DNA of 64,000 nt, from positions 3,224,001 to 3,288,000 of the forward strand of contig NZ_CP053748.1 of assembly GCF_024400215.1 (NCBI RefSeq), in the 5' to 3' direction. A model generated the notes under the pieces. The model had not been told where the DNA came from. It made no database searches and was given only the letters and a program-made list of their open reading frames with translations. Positions 36,681 to 45,803 of this stretch are shown one piece after another. Both the position numbers and the translations under genes were made by a program. Source of the stretch: Massilia sp. erpn. GTDB taxonomy: Bacteria > Pseudomonadota > Gammaproteobacteria > Burkholderiales > Burkholderiaceae_D. Position 1 is the first letter of the stretch. Every line of letters starts with the position of its first letter.

Positions 36681-37411
36681 GTTTTGAATCCCGTCCCAGC
36701 GGCCGCGCCGTCGATGCCCTGCGCGCCGTGCGCCTGACCCGCAACTACACCAAGCATGCCGAAGGTTCGGTGCTGATCGAATGCGGCGACACCAAGGTGA
36801 TCTGCACCGCCAGCATCGAAGAGAAGGTGCCCGGCTTCCTGAAGGGCAAAGGCCAGGGCTGGCTGACGGCCGAATACGGCATGCTGCCGCGCTCCACCCA
36901 TTCGCGCATGGACCGCGAAGCGGCCAAGGGTAAGCAAAGCGGCCGCACCCAGGAAATCCAGCGCCTGATCGGCCGCTCGCTGCGCGCCGCCTTCGACCTG
37001 GAGGCTTTCGGCGAGCGCACCCTGCACCTGGATTGCGACGTGATCCAGGCCGACGGCGGCACCCGCACCGCCTCCATCACCGGCGCCATGGTCGCCGCCT
37101 ATGACGCCTTCGGCAAGCTGGTGGCGTCCGGCGCGCTGGCCGCCGTGCCGCTGCGCCACTTCGTCGCCGCCATTTCGGTCGGCGTGTATCAGGGCATGCC
37201 GGTGCTGGACCTGGACTATGTGGAAGATTCGGGCTGCGACACCGATATGAACATCATCATGACCGAGAGCGGCCATTTCATTGAAGTTCAGGGCACGGCC
37301 GAAGGCGAGGCGTTCGACCGCGCCGTGATGAACCGCCTGCTCGACCTGGCCGACGGCGGCATCCGCGACCTGATCAAGCTGCAAAAGCAGGCACTGGGAC
37401 TGGCGGAGTAA
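36677..37411 (+). CDS. rph: Ribonuclease PH
   Basis: Phosphorolytic 3' exoribonuclease that trims tRNA precursors. The ATG overlaps the phosphatase TGA (ATGA). 244 residues. Conserved parts are [20 protein letters not shown], the RxxxR region around [36 protein letters not shown], and the acidic catalytic segment [19 protein letters not shown], with GCDTDMN later. Full length, with no lesion like the E. coli K-12 rph frameshift. Confidence 0.97.
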   Translation: MSFESRPSGRAVDALRAVRLTRNYTKHAEGSVLIECGDTKVICTASIEEKVPGFLKGKGQGWLTAEYGMLPRSTHSRMDREAAKGKQSGRTQEIQRLIGRSLRAAFDLEAFGERTLHLDCDVIQADGGTRTASITGAMVAAYDAFGKLVASGALAAVPLRHFVAAISVGVYQGMPVLDLDYVEDSGCDTDMNIIMTESGHFIEVQGTAEGEAFDRAVMNRLLDLADGGIRDLIKLQKQALGLAE

Positions 37412-37420
37412 AATAGCGGC

Positions 37421-38005
37421 ATGCAAAAGCTTATCCTCGCCTCGAACAATCCGGGCAAACTCAAAGAATTCAATGAACTGCTGTCCACTGTCGGTTTCAG
37501 CGTGCACGCCCAGGGCGAGTACGATGTGCCGGAGGCGGATGAGCCTTATTTCACTTTTGTTGAAAATGCACTGACCAAGGCGCGCCATGCGTCGCGCCTG
37601 ACCGGCCTGCCGGCGCTGGCCGACGATTCCGGCGTTTGCGTCAATGCGCTGGGCGGCGCGCCCGGCGTGTTCTCTGCGCGCTTCGCGGGCGAGCCGAAAT
37701 CGGACGCGCGCAACAGCGAAAAGCTGATCGCCGACTTGGCTACGCATGCCGACAAGTCGGCTTACTACTACTGCGTGCTGGTCTTCGTGCGCCATGCCGA
37801 CGATCCGCAGCCGGTGATCGCCGACGCGCGCTGGAATGGCGAGATCATCGCCGAGGCGCGCGGCAACGGCGGCTTTGGCTACGATCCGCATTTCTACATC
37901 GCGGAACTGGGCAAATGCGCCGCCGAACTGGCGGCCGAAGAGAAGAACCGCCTGTCCCACCGCGGCCAGGCTTTGCATCTGTTGGTTGAGAAGCTGAAGA
38001 AATGA
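37421..38005 (+). CDS. rdgB: dITP/XTP pyrophosphatase RdgB
   Basis: Removes non-canonical purine nucleotides such as dITP and XTP from the pool. 194 residues with the N-terminal SNNPGKLKEF motif, TFVENALTKARHA, the metal site LPALADDSGVCVNALGGAPGVFSARFAG, and the C-terminal GGFGYDPHFY and LSHRGQAL. The start follows rph by 9 bp and its end overlaps hemW by 4 bp. Confidence 0.97.
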   Translation: MQKLILASNNPGKLKEFNELLSTVGFSVHAQGEYDVPEADEPYFTFVENALTKARHASRLTGLPALADDSGVCVNALGGAPGVFSARFAGEPKSDARNSEKLIADLATHADKSAYYYCVLVFVRHADDPQPVIADARWNGEIIAEARGNGGFGYDPHFYIAELGKCAAELAAEEKNRLSHRGQALHLLVEKLKK

Positions 38006-39270
38006 TCCCGATTAAGCCGGTGGGCAGCAAGCCGGTGTCCACACCTTCCAGTCCGAATGGTTCCAGCGGCGTGAGCGGCGCTGCCGGCGTCGCCCTGCAG
38101 TATCTGCAGCCGGGCGCGCTGAACCTGAGCGCGTTGCCGCCGCTGTCGCTGTACATCCACTGGCCCTGGTGCGTGCGCAAATGTCCTTATTGCGACTTCA
38201 ACTCGCACGAGGCGAAGGCGGACGAAAATCTGGAAGAAGCCTATCTGGCGGCCCTGCGCGCCGACCTGGAAATGTCGCTGCCGCTGATCTGGGGCCGAAA
38301 GATTTATACCGTTTTCATCGGCGGCGGCACGCCCAGCCTGATGTCGGCCGCGGGCCTGGACCGGCTGCTGTCGGACCTGCGCACCCTGCTGCCGCTGGAC
38401 GGCGCCTGCGAGATCACGATGGAAGCCAATCCCGGCACCTTCGAGGCGGAGAAGTTCAAGTCCTATCGCGCCAGCGGCATCAACCGCCTGTCGATCGGCA
38501 TCCAGAGCTTCAACGCCCAGCACTTGAAGGCGCTGGGCCGCATCCATGACGATGGCGAAGCGCGGCGCGCGGTGGAAATCGCGCAGGCCAACTTCGACAA
38601 TTTCAATCTGGACCTGATGTACGCGCTGCCTTCGCAGACGCTGGACGAGGCGCGCCGCGATCTGGAAACGGCGCTGTCCTTCCGTCCGCCCCATCTGTCG
38701 CTGTACCACCTGACGATGGAGCCGAACACCCTGTTCGCCAAATACCCGCCGCAGCTGCCGGACGATGACTTGAGCGCCGACATGCAGGATCTGGTGGCCG
38801 AGATGACGGCCACCGCCGGTTACGGCCATTACGAGGTGTCGGCCTATGCCCAGCCGGGCCACCAGGCGCGCCACAATCTGAACTACTGGCAGTTCGGCGA
38901 TTATCTGGGCATCGGCGCGGGCGCGCACTCCAAGCTGTCCTTCCCGCACCGCGTGCTGCGCCAGGCGCGCTACAAGCAGCCCAAGACCTATATGGAACAG
39001 ATGGCGGCCGGCACCCCAGTGCAGGAAGAGCATGAGATCGGACGCGGCGAAATGGGCTTCGAGTTCATGCTCAACGCCCTGCGCCTGCAGGGTGGCTTCT
39101 CGCCCAATCTGTTCGCCGAGCGCACCGGCACGACCATGAACACCATCGAGAAGGCGCTCAACGAAGCCGAATCCAAAGGCCTGCTCTACCGCGACCACCT
39201 GCTGATCAAGCCCACGGAACTGGGCCAGCGTTTCCTTAACGACCTGCAGCAGATGTTCTTGGCCGACTGA
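38002..39270 (+). CDS. hemW: Radical SAM protein HemW (heme chaperone)
   Basis: Heme-handling radical-SAM protein related to HemN but without coproporphyrinogen oxidase activity. 422 residues. A ~50-residue Ser/Pro/Gly-rich N-terminal extension precedes the core. The [4Fe-4S] motif is CVRKCPYCDFNSHE, as in HemW. GGGTPSLM and the C-terminal winged region (EFMLNALRLQGGF...GLLYRDHLLIKPTELGQRFLNDL) are present. The start overlaps rdgB by ATGA. It ends 2 bp from the convergent PIN gene. Confidence 0.95.
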   Translation: MIPIKPVGSKPVSTPSSPNGSSGVSGAAGVALQYLQPGALNLSALPPLSLYIHWPWCVRKCPYCDFNSHEAKADENLEEAYLAALRADLEMSLPLIWGRKIYTVFIGGGTPSLMSAAGLDRLLSDLRTLLPLDGACEITMEANPGTFEAEKFKSYRASGINRLSIGIQSFNAQHLKALGRIHDDGEARRAVEIAQANFDNFNLDLMYALPSQTLDEARRDLETALSFRPPHLSLYHLTMEPNTLFAKYPPQLPDDDLSADMQDLVAEMTATAGYGHYEVSAYAQPGHQARHNLNYWQFGDYLGIGAGAHSKLSFPHRVLRQARYKQPKTYMEQMAAGTPVQEEHEIGRGEMGFEFMLNALRLQGGFSPNLFAERTGTTMNTIEKALNEAESKGLLYRDHLLIKPTELGQRFLNDLQQMFLAD

Positions 39271-39272
39271 AC

Positions 39273-39749
39273 TCAGCCGAATACCACTTTCGAGCGGCGC
39301 ATGAAGTCAAGGAAGCTGCAACAGTCGACTTCCACCGTGGGCAGGTCGCAAACCGCTGGGATTTTATAGTTAGCCCTTAATTTCGGCAGGGTTCTTTGGA
39401 CGGCTTCGTTGGTGATCAGTTCAGCGTTGTGCTGCTTGGCTGTGGCGATTACGAGCAGATCGTTTTCGCCAACTCCGCCTTGATAATGCGCGCCAATCTG
39501 TAGAAGCGCTTTAAGGCGCAATGCTTCCTGCAAAACTGCATCATTTATCGGCAAGTAGCTTACTGTTAAGGAGTGCAGCCAGTGGCTGCACTCTGGCGAA
39601 ACGCCAAGAACCTCAGTTGAGACTACTTCGGATAGGCAGATACGGCTGGCATTCAGTTCCTGGGCAAGCCAGTTCCAGAGAGTCGGAAATTGATCTTGAG
39701 GGTAATTGTCCCAGGCGTAAATGATCGAGGACGTATCAAAGACCAGCAT
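39273..39749 (-). CDS. PIN-like toxin (DUF4411 type)
   Basis: 158 residues. The N-terminal strand MLVFDTSSIIYAWDNYP has the first PIN aspartate (Asp5). Other candidate metal-site acids are Glu in LSEVVSTEVLG and Asp in GVGENDLLVIATA, with a final TNEAVQRTL. It resembles DUF4411, a PIN-domain family that is usually encoded with an XRE/ImmA-IrrE protein. The gene overlaps the end of that partner by 14 bp here. The likely role is a ribonuclease toxin controlled by the partner, but this is inferred. Confidence 0.75.
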   Translation of the reverse strand: MLVFDTSSIIYAWDNYPQDQFPTLWNWLAQELNASRICLSEVVSTEVLGVSPECSHWLHSLTVSYLPINDAVLQEALRLKALLQIGAHYQGGVGENDLLVIATAKQHNAELITNEAVQRTLPKLRANYKIPAVCDLPTVEVDCCSFLDFMRRSKVVFG

Positions 39750-40890
39750 AGTGCTTTTCTAGCTCATTCAGGTCATTGAGCTTTAGACCATCCAGATAAC
39801 TGCTTGCTTTTGAAAGCGAGATACGGCGCCCATTCAGAGCATCCAAAACGGCGCGTACGAAGGTTTCGCCAAAGATGTGCTTGGGTTCTCTGTGCCGGTA
39901 AATTCTGGCGGCGCGATCCGCATCCGGCGCAGGCAGGCTTTCCCTCCAGGCGCGATATGCCGCATACTGTTTTTGCGGCAGGCGCCCGGAGTCCATCAAG
40001 CGGCGCAAAATGACTTCAGCACTGATGCCCCATGCTTGGCACTGAGGCAGAAGCCAGGCATCAAATGATGCGGCACTATCCGGCCGCGTATCATCACGAA
40101 TCTGCTGCAGGAATTCGTTTGGAACGAGAAAATGCCCTGCAAAGGCGTTCGCCTCGTGCTCAATGCCGTGTTGTGACAGCAGATCTGATGCGTCATCAAT
40201 CGCGCTGGCGCGGTGCAGCAGGAGGTGACCAAGCTCATGCGCCAAAGTGAAGGTCTGCCTAGCTTCGGTGCGCATTTTCCTTACGACGATGACCGGACAG
40301 TTTTCCTCATACAAGGTAAAACCTTGAATCGGGCTTTCGCTGGCGATCTGCCACTTTCCGTTATAGCCGTTGCTGCGGAATACCAGGATTCCTTTCTTTT
40401 CGATGGCTGCGCGATAGGTGTCAAAGGAGTTATGCGCGGCCAATCCCAGCCATTTGCGGGCAAGGTGTGCAGAAGTAGCGATATCTTCAGCAGCGAATGC
40501 AGGATGTTCGAAGCGGGGCAGATCGTCGCTGCTCATCTCTTCACGCAAGGATAGGAACACATCCCTTTGCTGTTCAACGCGCTCAATGAAAAGCTTCAGT
40601 TTCGCCGATAATTCCGGTTTCTGATTGGCCAGCGTGCGGAAGGCCGGGGTGTGTACTTGCTCGAAGTGTAAGGCGCCTTGTTCCAAAAAGAAAAGCACGC
40701 CTCGGCCAAAGTATGCCGCGATTTTGCTCAGCTGTTTGAAAGTCAGGCCGCTTCCGTCGTCCTGGGACAGCACCCGTTCAAGGTTGGCTGCCGGAATCGC
40801 ATTTTCAATGGCGAGCTGTTCCACGGTGATGCCAAAGTCTGCGCAGCACCATGCGATCCTCTCAGGATTGATCGAGTAAATGCGGTCCAT
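39736..40890 (-). CDS. XRE-family regulator fused to ImmA/IrrE metallopeptidase
   Basis: 384 residues from the ATG at 40890 (MDRIYSINPERIAW); an ATG nine codons upstream (40917) is possible, and neither has a clear ribosome site. The N-terminal ~80 residues form an XRE-like DNA-binding domain (TVEQLAIENAIPAANLERVL...LTFKQLSKIAAYF). The later ImmA/IrrE peptidase domain has the zinc motif HELGHLLLH and EHEANAFAGHFLVPN. It is upstream of and overlapping the PIN gene, so it is the likely antitoxin/regulator. The C-terminal ~100 residues are of unknown function. Confidence 0.85.
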   Translation of the reverse strand: MDRIYSINPERIAWCCADFGITVEQLAIENAIPAANLERVLSQDDGSGLTFKQLSKIAAYFGRGVLFFLEQGALHFEQVHTPAFRTLANQKPELSAKLKLFIERVEQQRDVFLSLREEMSSDDLPRFEHPAFAAEDIATSAHLARKWLGLAAHNSFDTYRAAIEKKGILVFRSNGYNGKWQIASESPIQGFTLYEENCPVIVVRKMRTEARQTFTLAHELGHLLLHRASAIDDASDLLSQHGIEHEANAFAGHFLVPNEFLQQIRDDTRPDSAASFDAWLLPQCQAWGISAEVILRRLMDSGRLPQKQYAAYRAWRESLPAPDADRAARIYRHREPKHIFGETFVRAVLDALNGRRISLSKASSYLDGLKLNDLNELEKHYAGL

Positions 40891-40945
40891 ACGTAGATGG
40901 TAGCGCAGCATTGCCATGCGGGCAATGAGCGCTCAGGGAATGCGT

Positions 40946-42715
40946 TCAAAACTCTTCCCACTCCCCGTCGGCGGTATTCACGGGGGCTGCTGCTTTCGCG
41001 GTGCTGCGCGCAGCCGGCTTGGCGGCGCTGCCGGCCGCGTTGGCGGCGGAGGCTTTGGGTTTGCTGCGTGCCGGCGCGGCGATGGCGGCGCGCGGCGGCG
41101 GCGCCATCGGCTTGGCGGGTTTGCTGGCGACGGTTGCGGGGGCGGCGCGATACGGCGAGCCGTCCGAGCCAAGCTTGAAGGACGAGGCCACGGCAGCCAG
41201 GCTGGCGGCTTGCTCCTGCATGCTGGCCGCTGCCGCCGCCGCTTCTTCCACCAGCGCGGCGTTCTGCTGCGTGACCTGGTCCATCTGCGTGATGGCTTCA
41301 TTCACCTGGTCGATACCGATGCTTTGTTCACGGCTGGCGGCGGTGATTTCGGCGATCACGTCGCTGACGCGGCGCACGCTGTCCACCACTTCGCCCATGG
41401 TCGATCCGGCCTGCTGCACCAGGCGCGCGCCGATGTCCACCTGTTCCACCGAATTACCGATCAGTTCCTTGATTTCCTTGGCCGCCGCCGCGCTGCGCGC
41501 CGCCAGATTGCGCACCTCGGAGGCGACGACGGCGAAGCCGCGTCCCTGTTCGCCGGCGCGCGCCGCTTCCACCGCCGCGTTGAGCGCCAAGATATTGGTC
41601 TGGAAGGCGATGCCGTCGATGGTGCCGATGATGTCCACGATCTTGCGCGCCGAGGCGTCGATGGAACCCATGGTGCTGACCACCTGGCCGACGATGTCGC
41701 CGCCGCGCGCGGCCACGTCGGAGGCGGCTTGCGCCAGCTGGTTGGCTTGCTGGGCGTTGTCGGCGTTCTGGCGCACGGTGGAGGTCAGTTCCTCCATCGA
41801 GGAGGCGGTTTCCTCCAGCGAGCTGGCTTGCTCCTCAGTGCGCGAGGACAGGTCCAGATTGCCGGAGGCGATTTCGCTGGAGGCGGTGGCGATGGTGTGG
41901 GTGCCGGTTTGCACCTCGCTGACCACGCGCCGCAGCGAGTCGTTCATGGCTTTGAGCGCCACCATCAGGTCGCCGATTTCGTCGCGCGCGTGCTTGTCGG
42001 AGAAGGTCAGCGTGAGGTCGCCGTCGGCCACGGTGTTGGCGATATTCAAGGCCGAGGACAGCGGCACGGTGATGCTGCGCGAGATGGCATAGGCGCCGGC
42101 GGCGCCGGCCGCCAGCAGCAGCACGCCGAGGATCAGCACCAGCCGCGTGCTGCGGGTGTTCGCGTTGTCGATGGCGTGGGCGGTATCGTCGATGGCCTTG
42201 CGCTGGAAGGCCAGCAGGGCCTGCACCTTGTTCTGGTAGGCGTCGGCGGCGGGCGAGAAGACGTCCTTGTACATGCGCTCCGCCGCGGCCGCATCCCCCG
42301 TCTTGCGCGCTTCGGTGATCTTGGTCTTGGCATCCTGGTAGACCACGCGCAGCTTCAAGGCGTCCTTGAAGATGGCTTTTTCCTCTTCGCTTTCGAGCAT
42401 GCCTTCCACGCTTTTCAGCAGCTCGCCGCCTTTCTTGGTGCTGGCGGCGATCACGTCGGCGAAGGTGGTGCCCAGGGTTTCGTCGCTGCTGCGCGCGATC
42501 AGGGCGGTGCGCGCCACGGCTGAATAGATCAGCACATACCAGTCGGAGACGATGCGTTCCTTGGTCAGGGGCTTGGCCATCATTTCGCGCGTGGCGGCGG
42601 CTGTGTCGCGCGCATGGATCAGGGCGTATCCGGTGGCGCAGGCCGCCAGCAGCAGGACAATGGCGAAGCCGGCGGCAAGCCGCGCGGCGATGCGCATATT
42701 CGACAGAAAACTCAT
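40946..42715 (-). CDS. Methyl-accepting chemotaxis protein with CheR-tether
   Basis: 589 residues. First membrane helix about residues 8-29, periplasmic four-helix-bundle-type sensor (about 30-185), second membrane helix about 190-211, then HAMP and a signalling domain with the hairpin tip IDGIAFQTNILALNAAVEAARAGEQGRGFAVVASEVR. The C-terminal ~60 residues are an Ala/Lys/Pro-rich flexible linker ending GEWEEF, which fits the xWxxF pentapeptide that tethers methyltransferase CheR and esterase CheB in enteric receptors. The ligand is unknown. It is encoded alone. Confidence 0.93.
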   Translation of the reverse strand: MSFLSNMRIAARLAAGFAIVLLLAACATGYALIHARDTAAATREMMAKPLTKERIVSDWYVLIYSAVARTALIARSSDETLGTTFADVIAASTKKGGELLKSVEGMLESEEEKAIFKDALKLRVVYQDAKTKITEARKTGDAAAAERMYKDVFSPAADAYQNKVQALLAFQRKAIDDTAHAIDNANTRSTRLVLILGVLLLAAGAAGAYAISRSITVPLSSALNIANTVADGDLTLTFSDKHARDEIGDLMVALKAMNDSLRRVVSEVQTGTHTIATASSEIASGNLDLSSRTEEQASSLEETASSMEELTSTVRQNADNAQQANQLAQAASDVAARGGDIVGQVVSTMGSIDASARKIVDIIGTIDGIAFQTNILALNAAVEAARAGEQGRGFAVVASEVRNLAARSAAAAKEIKELIGNSVEQVDIGARLVQQAGSTMGEVVDSVRRVSDVIAEITAASREQSIGIDQVNEAITQMDQVTQQNAALVEEAAAAAASMQEQAASLAAVASSFKLGSDGSPYRAAPATVASKPAKPMAPPPRAAIAAPARSKPKASAANAAGSAAKPAARSTAKAAAPVNTADGEWEEF

Positions 42716-42857
42716 GAAAGCCCCCGTTCAGGAATCGGCATGGCCCGGACTCGCGCCGGGACCGCAAAACTAGCTACTTAGTATGCGCCGATACCGTTTT
42801 TGGAAGCGAGGGCTTGTGTGTGAGTCGTTGCCATTTCGCAACAAATGGTGCTTGGGT

Positions 42858-43931
42858 TCAGAAGGCGGCAGCCTGTCTGAGGTCGGGCTTTTCGACCCAG
42901 CGCGCCAGGGCTTCGGCCATGCGTTCGCTTTCGCCCACGGCCTGGCTCCAGTCGCGGATGCGTGCCGCGTGGTCCTGGCCGTAGTGCTGGAAGTCCTTGC
43001 GGTCGGGCTGGCGGCCATTGGGCAGGCGCGCCTGGAACGAGGGCGAGGGCGAGACCAGGATCACGTTCTCCAGCGCGGCATCGCGCGCGCGGCGCCAGGG
43101 CAGGGACTTGTCGAGCCAACCGGGCACGATGTGGTCGGAGAAGTGCGGATACAGCACCAGGCCGGGATCGCGCTGGTAAGGCAGGTGCAGGTGGTAGTCG
43201 ATCAAGCCACCGTCCCAGTAATTGCCGGGCGGCGCGCCGGCGATATCGCGCACCGCCTGCAGCACCAGCGGAATGGAGCCGGAGGCGAGCAGCGCATCCT
43301 GCAGATTGGCGGCGTCGAGGCCGACGAAGTGCGAGGGGAAGGCATCGAACTCGGTGCGCAGCCAGGCCGCGTCGTCGCGCGCATTGTGGAAGACCACGCG
43401 GTCCATCAGGCCTGCCAGCTTGCTGCGCGAGACGAAGTTGCCGGCCGCCGCGCGCAGGAAGCCCGCCGTTTCGCGCCAGCGGCTGCCGCCCGTCTGCGCC
43501 AGCGCGCCGGTGCCGCGGATGGCCAGCACCGTCAGCAGGTAGTGGGGATTGGCCAGCATTTCCAGGCCGCGTCCATCGAGCACATTGTCGAGCAGGGCGC
43601 GGCAGTTGCGGCTGACGTAGGCCGCATCCACCTTGGCCGGATAGGTCTGGTGGATGTAGTGGTAGGCCAGGCGGCGGTGCGCCGCCAGCGGATCGGCAAA
43701 GGCCGATGCCGCCATGCGCCAGGCGCCGATGGACGCGCCGATCAGGCGCCGTTCGCGCGGCGCCTGTTTCAGCCAGTCGCCGAACAGCCAGCAGTCGATG
43801 CCGTGCAGGATCAAGCCTTTCGGCCCGCCGGCGGCGGCGGGGATGAGGGCGATGTCGGCGGCCTGCAAACCGTCGCTGGCGATGCGCTGGCGCGCACGCG
43901 CGCCGAGGCGGATGGTGATCGGGGAGTCCAT
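42858..43931 (-). CDS. Patatin-like phospholipase
   Basis: 357 residues. The patatin core has the GxSxG nucleophile in GASIGAW, an oxyanion-hole region AAAGGPKGLIL, and the DGG dyad aspartate in NYWDGGLIDYHL. Members are acyl hydrolases of membrane lipids. No signal peptide was seen, so an intracellular enzyme is likely unless exported by another route. No functional partner adjoins it. Confidence 0.88.
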   Translation of the reverse strand: MDSPITIRLGARARQRIASDGLQAADIALIPAAAGGPKGLILHGIDCWLFGDWLKQAPRERRLIGASIGAWRMAASAFADPLAAHRRLAYHYIHQTYPAKVDAAYVSRNCRALLDNVLDGRGLEMLANPHYLLTVLAIRGTGALAQTGGSRWRETAGFLRAAAGNFVSRSKLAGLMDRVVFHNARDDAAWLRTEFDAFPSHFVGLDAANLQDALLASGSIPLVLQAVRDIAGAPPGNYWDGGLIDYHLHLPYQRDPGLVLYPHFSDHIVPGWLDKSLPWRRARDAALENVILVSPSPSFQARLPNGRQPDRKDFQHYGQDHAARIRDWSQAVGESERMAEALARWVEKPDLRQAAAF

Positions 43932-44005
43932 GGCGTTTACCTATTCATGCAAGACGCCATTGTAGCGGCGCGCGCCGCGCCGCGCTTGTACCAGGACGCC
44001 AGAAA

Positions 44006-44497
44006 TCAGGACTGCGGCAGCAGGCGCTGGTGCAGCTCGGCCGTCAGGTGGTCGATGCGCTCGGCCATTTGCTTGGTGGCTTCGGTCAGCGCGGTGTTTT
44101 GCCTGAGCAGTTCCATCATCTGCGTCGAATGGCGCGCGGCGGCCAGGGCCAGCGCTTCGCGGTGGCGGGCGTCGGCATCGGCATGCGCCTTGTCGCGTTC
44201 GGCCTGGCGCGTCTGCGCCAGCAGGATCAGCGGTGCGGCATACGCGGCCTGCACGCTGAAGGCCAGATTGAGGAGGATAAAGGGATATTGGTCGAAATGG
44301 GCGAAACCCATCAGATTGGCCACGATCCACAGGATCACGCCGATGGTCTGCACGCCGAGGAAGAGCGGGGTGCCGAAGAAGCGCGCAAACGCTTCGGCAC
44401 GCAGGCCAAAACGGTCGCTGCCGAAGGTCTTGCTCAGATGCTCGTGCTGGTGGTGGAAGCGGTAGTGGTCGGGTTCGTGGTTGGCGTTGGCGCTCAT
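44006..44497 (-). CDS. DUF1003 membrane protein
   Basis: 163 residues from ATG at 44497, preceded by GGAG. Two hydrophobic segments (about 45-65, VQTIGVILWIVANLMGFAHF, and 70-90, YPFILLNLAFSVQAAYAAPLILLAQ) match the DUF1003 core, and a charged coiled-coil follows (RQAERDKAHADADARHREALALAAARH). Family role is unknown. The upstream open frame to 44617 is not supported. Confidence 0.88.
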   Translation of the reverse strand: MSANANHEPDHYRFHHQHEHLSKTFGSDRFGLRAEAFARFFGTPLFLGVQTIGVILWIVANLMGFAHFDQYPFILLNLAFSVQAAYAAPLILLAQTRQAERDKAHADADARHREALALAAARHSTQMMELLRQNTALTEATKQMAERIDHLTAELHQRLLPQS

Positions 44498-44636
44498 ATG
44501 CGGCTCCGGGGATAGGAAGAGAAAAATGGCAATAGCAGGGATCGGTCTGACATCGCTTGCCAAATAGTTTACAGTCTTGCGGGCGCTGGCTGCCGATTGT
44601 CCAGCGCAGTATGGCAATTATTTGAAAGTGAGATCC

Positions 44637-45254
44637 ATGGAATATTTGAAGTCGCAAAATGAAGAGCAGCTGCGGACCTTGGGCGTTGGCGTCAACCCCC
44701 ACCTGCCTTGCATCGAGTCCCTTGAGGAGGTGGAACCCAGAAGCGCGAGCGACGTGGCGAAACAGCTGGTCGCCCTGTCCTACATGATACGGATAGGCTA
44801 TGACTATCCGATTGCCGAAGCACGGGAAGGACTGGCGCAGCTTGGACTATTGGATATTCTTGGCAGTACGGCCAAGAAAATTCTGGCATCGGGAGAGCTT
44901 ACCGAGCAGCAGAAGATCGACCTGACATGGCAGGCGGAAGCGGCACAGTCCCTGGCCTGGGCCTTGGGCATGACAGAGCTTGACCATACCCGTCCCTGCG
45001 ACGAGGACCTGGCCGATCGTACGCCGTTTGGCGAAGGGGAGAGGGAATTCATCCAGGCTGCCCAGCTGCGGCCGATGAGCGAAATCCAGCAGCAGGCGGA
45101 CCTGATCTACCGGATGCACTGGTACGCGGTCAATTGCCGCCTCGTCGGCGAGGCCTGCGTCCTGAACGAGAGCATCATCCGCGAGCGGCGCCGCGCCCTG
45201 GACTGGATGTATGGGGTTGCCGAGGATTGGGACCAGGTTCCCATGGATACCTGA
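44637..45254 (+). CDS. DUF4272-family protein
   Basis: 205 residues from ATG at 44637; an in-frame ATG 20 codons earlier is less likely. The segments LRTLGVGVNPHLPCIESLEEVEPRSASDVAKQLVALSYMI and LTEQQKIDLTWQAEAAQSLAWALG are typical of DUF4272, a soluble helical family of unknown function. The C-terminal part (YRMHWYAVNCRLVGE, RRRALDWMYG) is also family-like. It is divergent from DUF1003 and convergent with the thioesterase. Confidence 0.85.
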   Translation: MEYLKSQNEEQLRTLGVGVNPHLPCIESLEEVEPRSASDVAKQLVALSYMIRIGYDYPIAEAREGLAQLGLLDILGSTAKKILASGELTEQQKIDLTWQAEAAQSLAWALGMTELDHTRPCDEDLADRTPFGEGEREFIQAAQLRPMSEIQQQADLIYRMHWYAVNCRLVGEACVLNESIIRERRRALDWMYGVAEDWDQVPMDT

Positions 45255-45276
45255 TGCGGCCAGCCTTGGCCGGCTG

Positions 45277-45708
45277 CTAACGCGGCGTTTCCGGCTCGCT
45301 GGCCTTGGCGTAGCTCAGTACATGGTGGGCCAGCAACTGGCCCGCCTGGCCGAAGGTTTCAACACTGCCGTAAGCGCTGCGGCGCCCCATCCGCAGCACG
45401 CGTGCCCTGCATCGTAGCGCTTCGCCGATGCCGGCGCGCAGGAAGGCCGTCTTCATATCCGATGTCACCCAATGTTCTTCCGTGCCGCGCTGGGTCATGA
45501 TGGCCAGCCACATGGCGACATCGGCCGCGCCCATGATGGTCATGCCGCTGACGATGCCGCCCGGCCGCTCCAGTTCCGGCTTGAAAGGCACCAGCAGCTC
45601 GCATTCGCCGGCGGCGCAGGCCGTCACTTCAAAGTTGTAGCCGGCCAGGAAGCGGGCGCCTTCGAGTACGCGGTTCAGGTCTTGCAGGGAGGCGAGCAGG
45701 GTTGTCAT
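45277..45708 (-). CDS. PaaI-like hotdog thioesterase
   Basis: 143 residues with the hotdog fold pattern: the central helix with GGIVSGMTIMGAADVAMWLAIM and the strand VTSDMKTAFLRAGIGEALRCRARVLRMGRRSAYGSVETF. PaaI/YigI-type enzymes hydrolyse acyl-CoA thioesters. The substrate is not predictable from sequence and no catabolic operon adjoins it. Confidence 0.82.
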   Translation of the reverse strand: MTTLLASLQDLNRVLEGARFLAGYNFEVTACAAGECELLVPFKPELERPGGIVSGMTIMGAADVAMWLAIMTQRGTEEHWVTSDMKTAFLRAGIGEALRCRARVLRMGRRSAYGSVETFGQAGQLLAHHVLSYAKASEPETPR

Positions 45709-45754
45709 GTGCGCTTAGCCTTCAGTCTTGATGGAGAAGCTGGCAGGGAAGGCA

Positions 45755-45789
45755 GGCAGGCGGCCGGAAACTGCATCCGGCCGCCTGCC
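45755..45789 (-). terminator. Hairpin after the RND efflux operon
   Basis: Perfect 13-bp inverted repeat GGCAGGCGGCCGG / CCGGCCGCCTGCC with a 9-base loop, about 15 bp past the outer-membrane factor stop. There is no T run. Confidence 0.6.
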
Positions 45790-45803
45790 GCCCAGACTTG
45801 TAT

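Noticed and set aside
42786..42793. GCCGATAC on the plus strand near the chemoreceptor gene as a sigma28 -10
   Set aside because: Wrong orientation for the chemoreceptor and no matching -35 at the expected distance.
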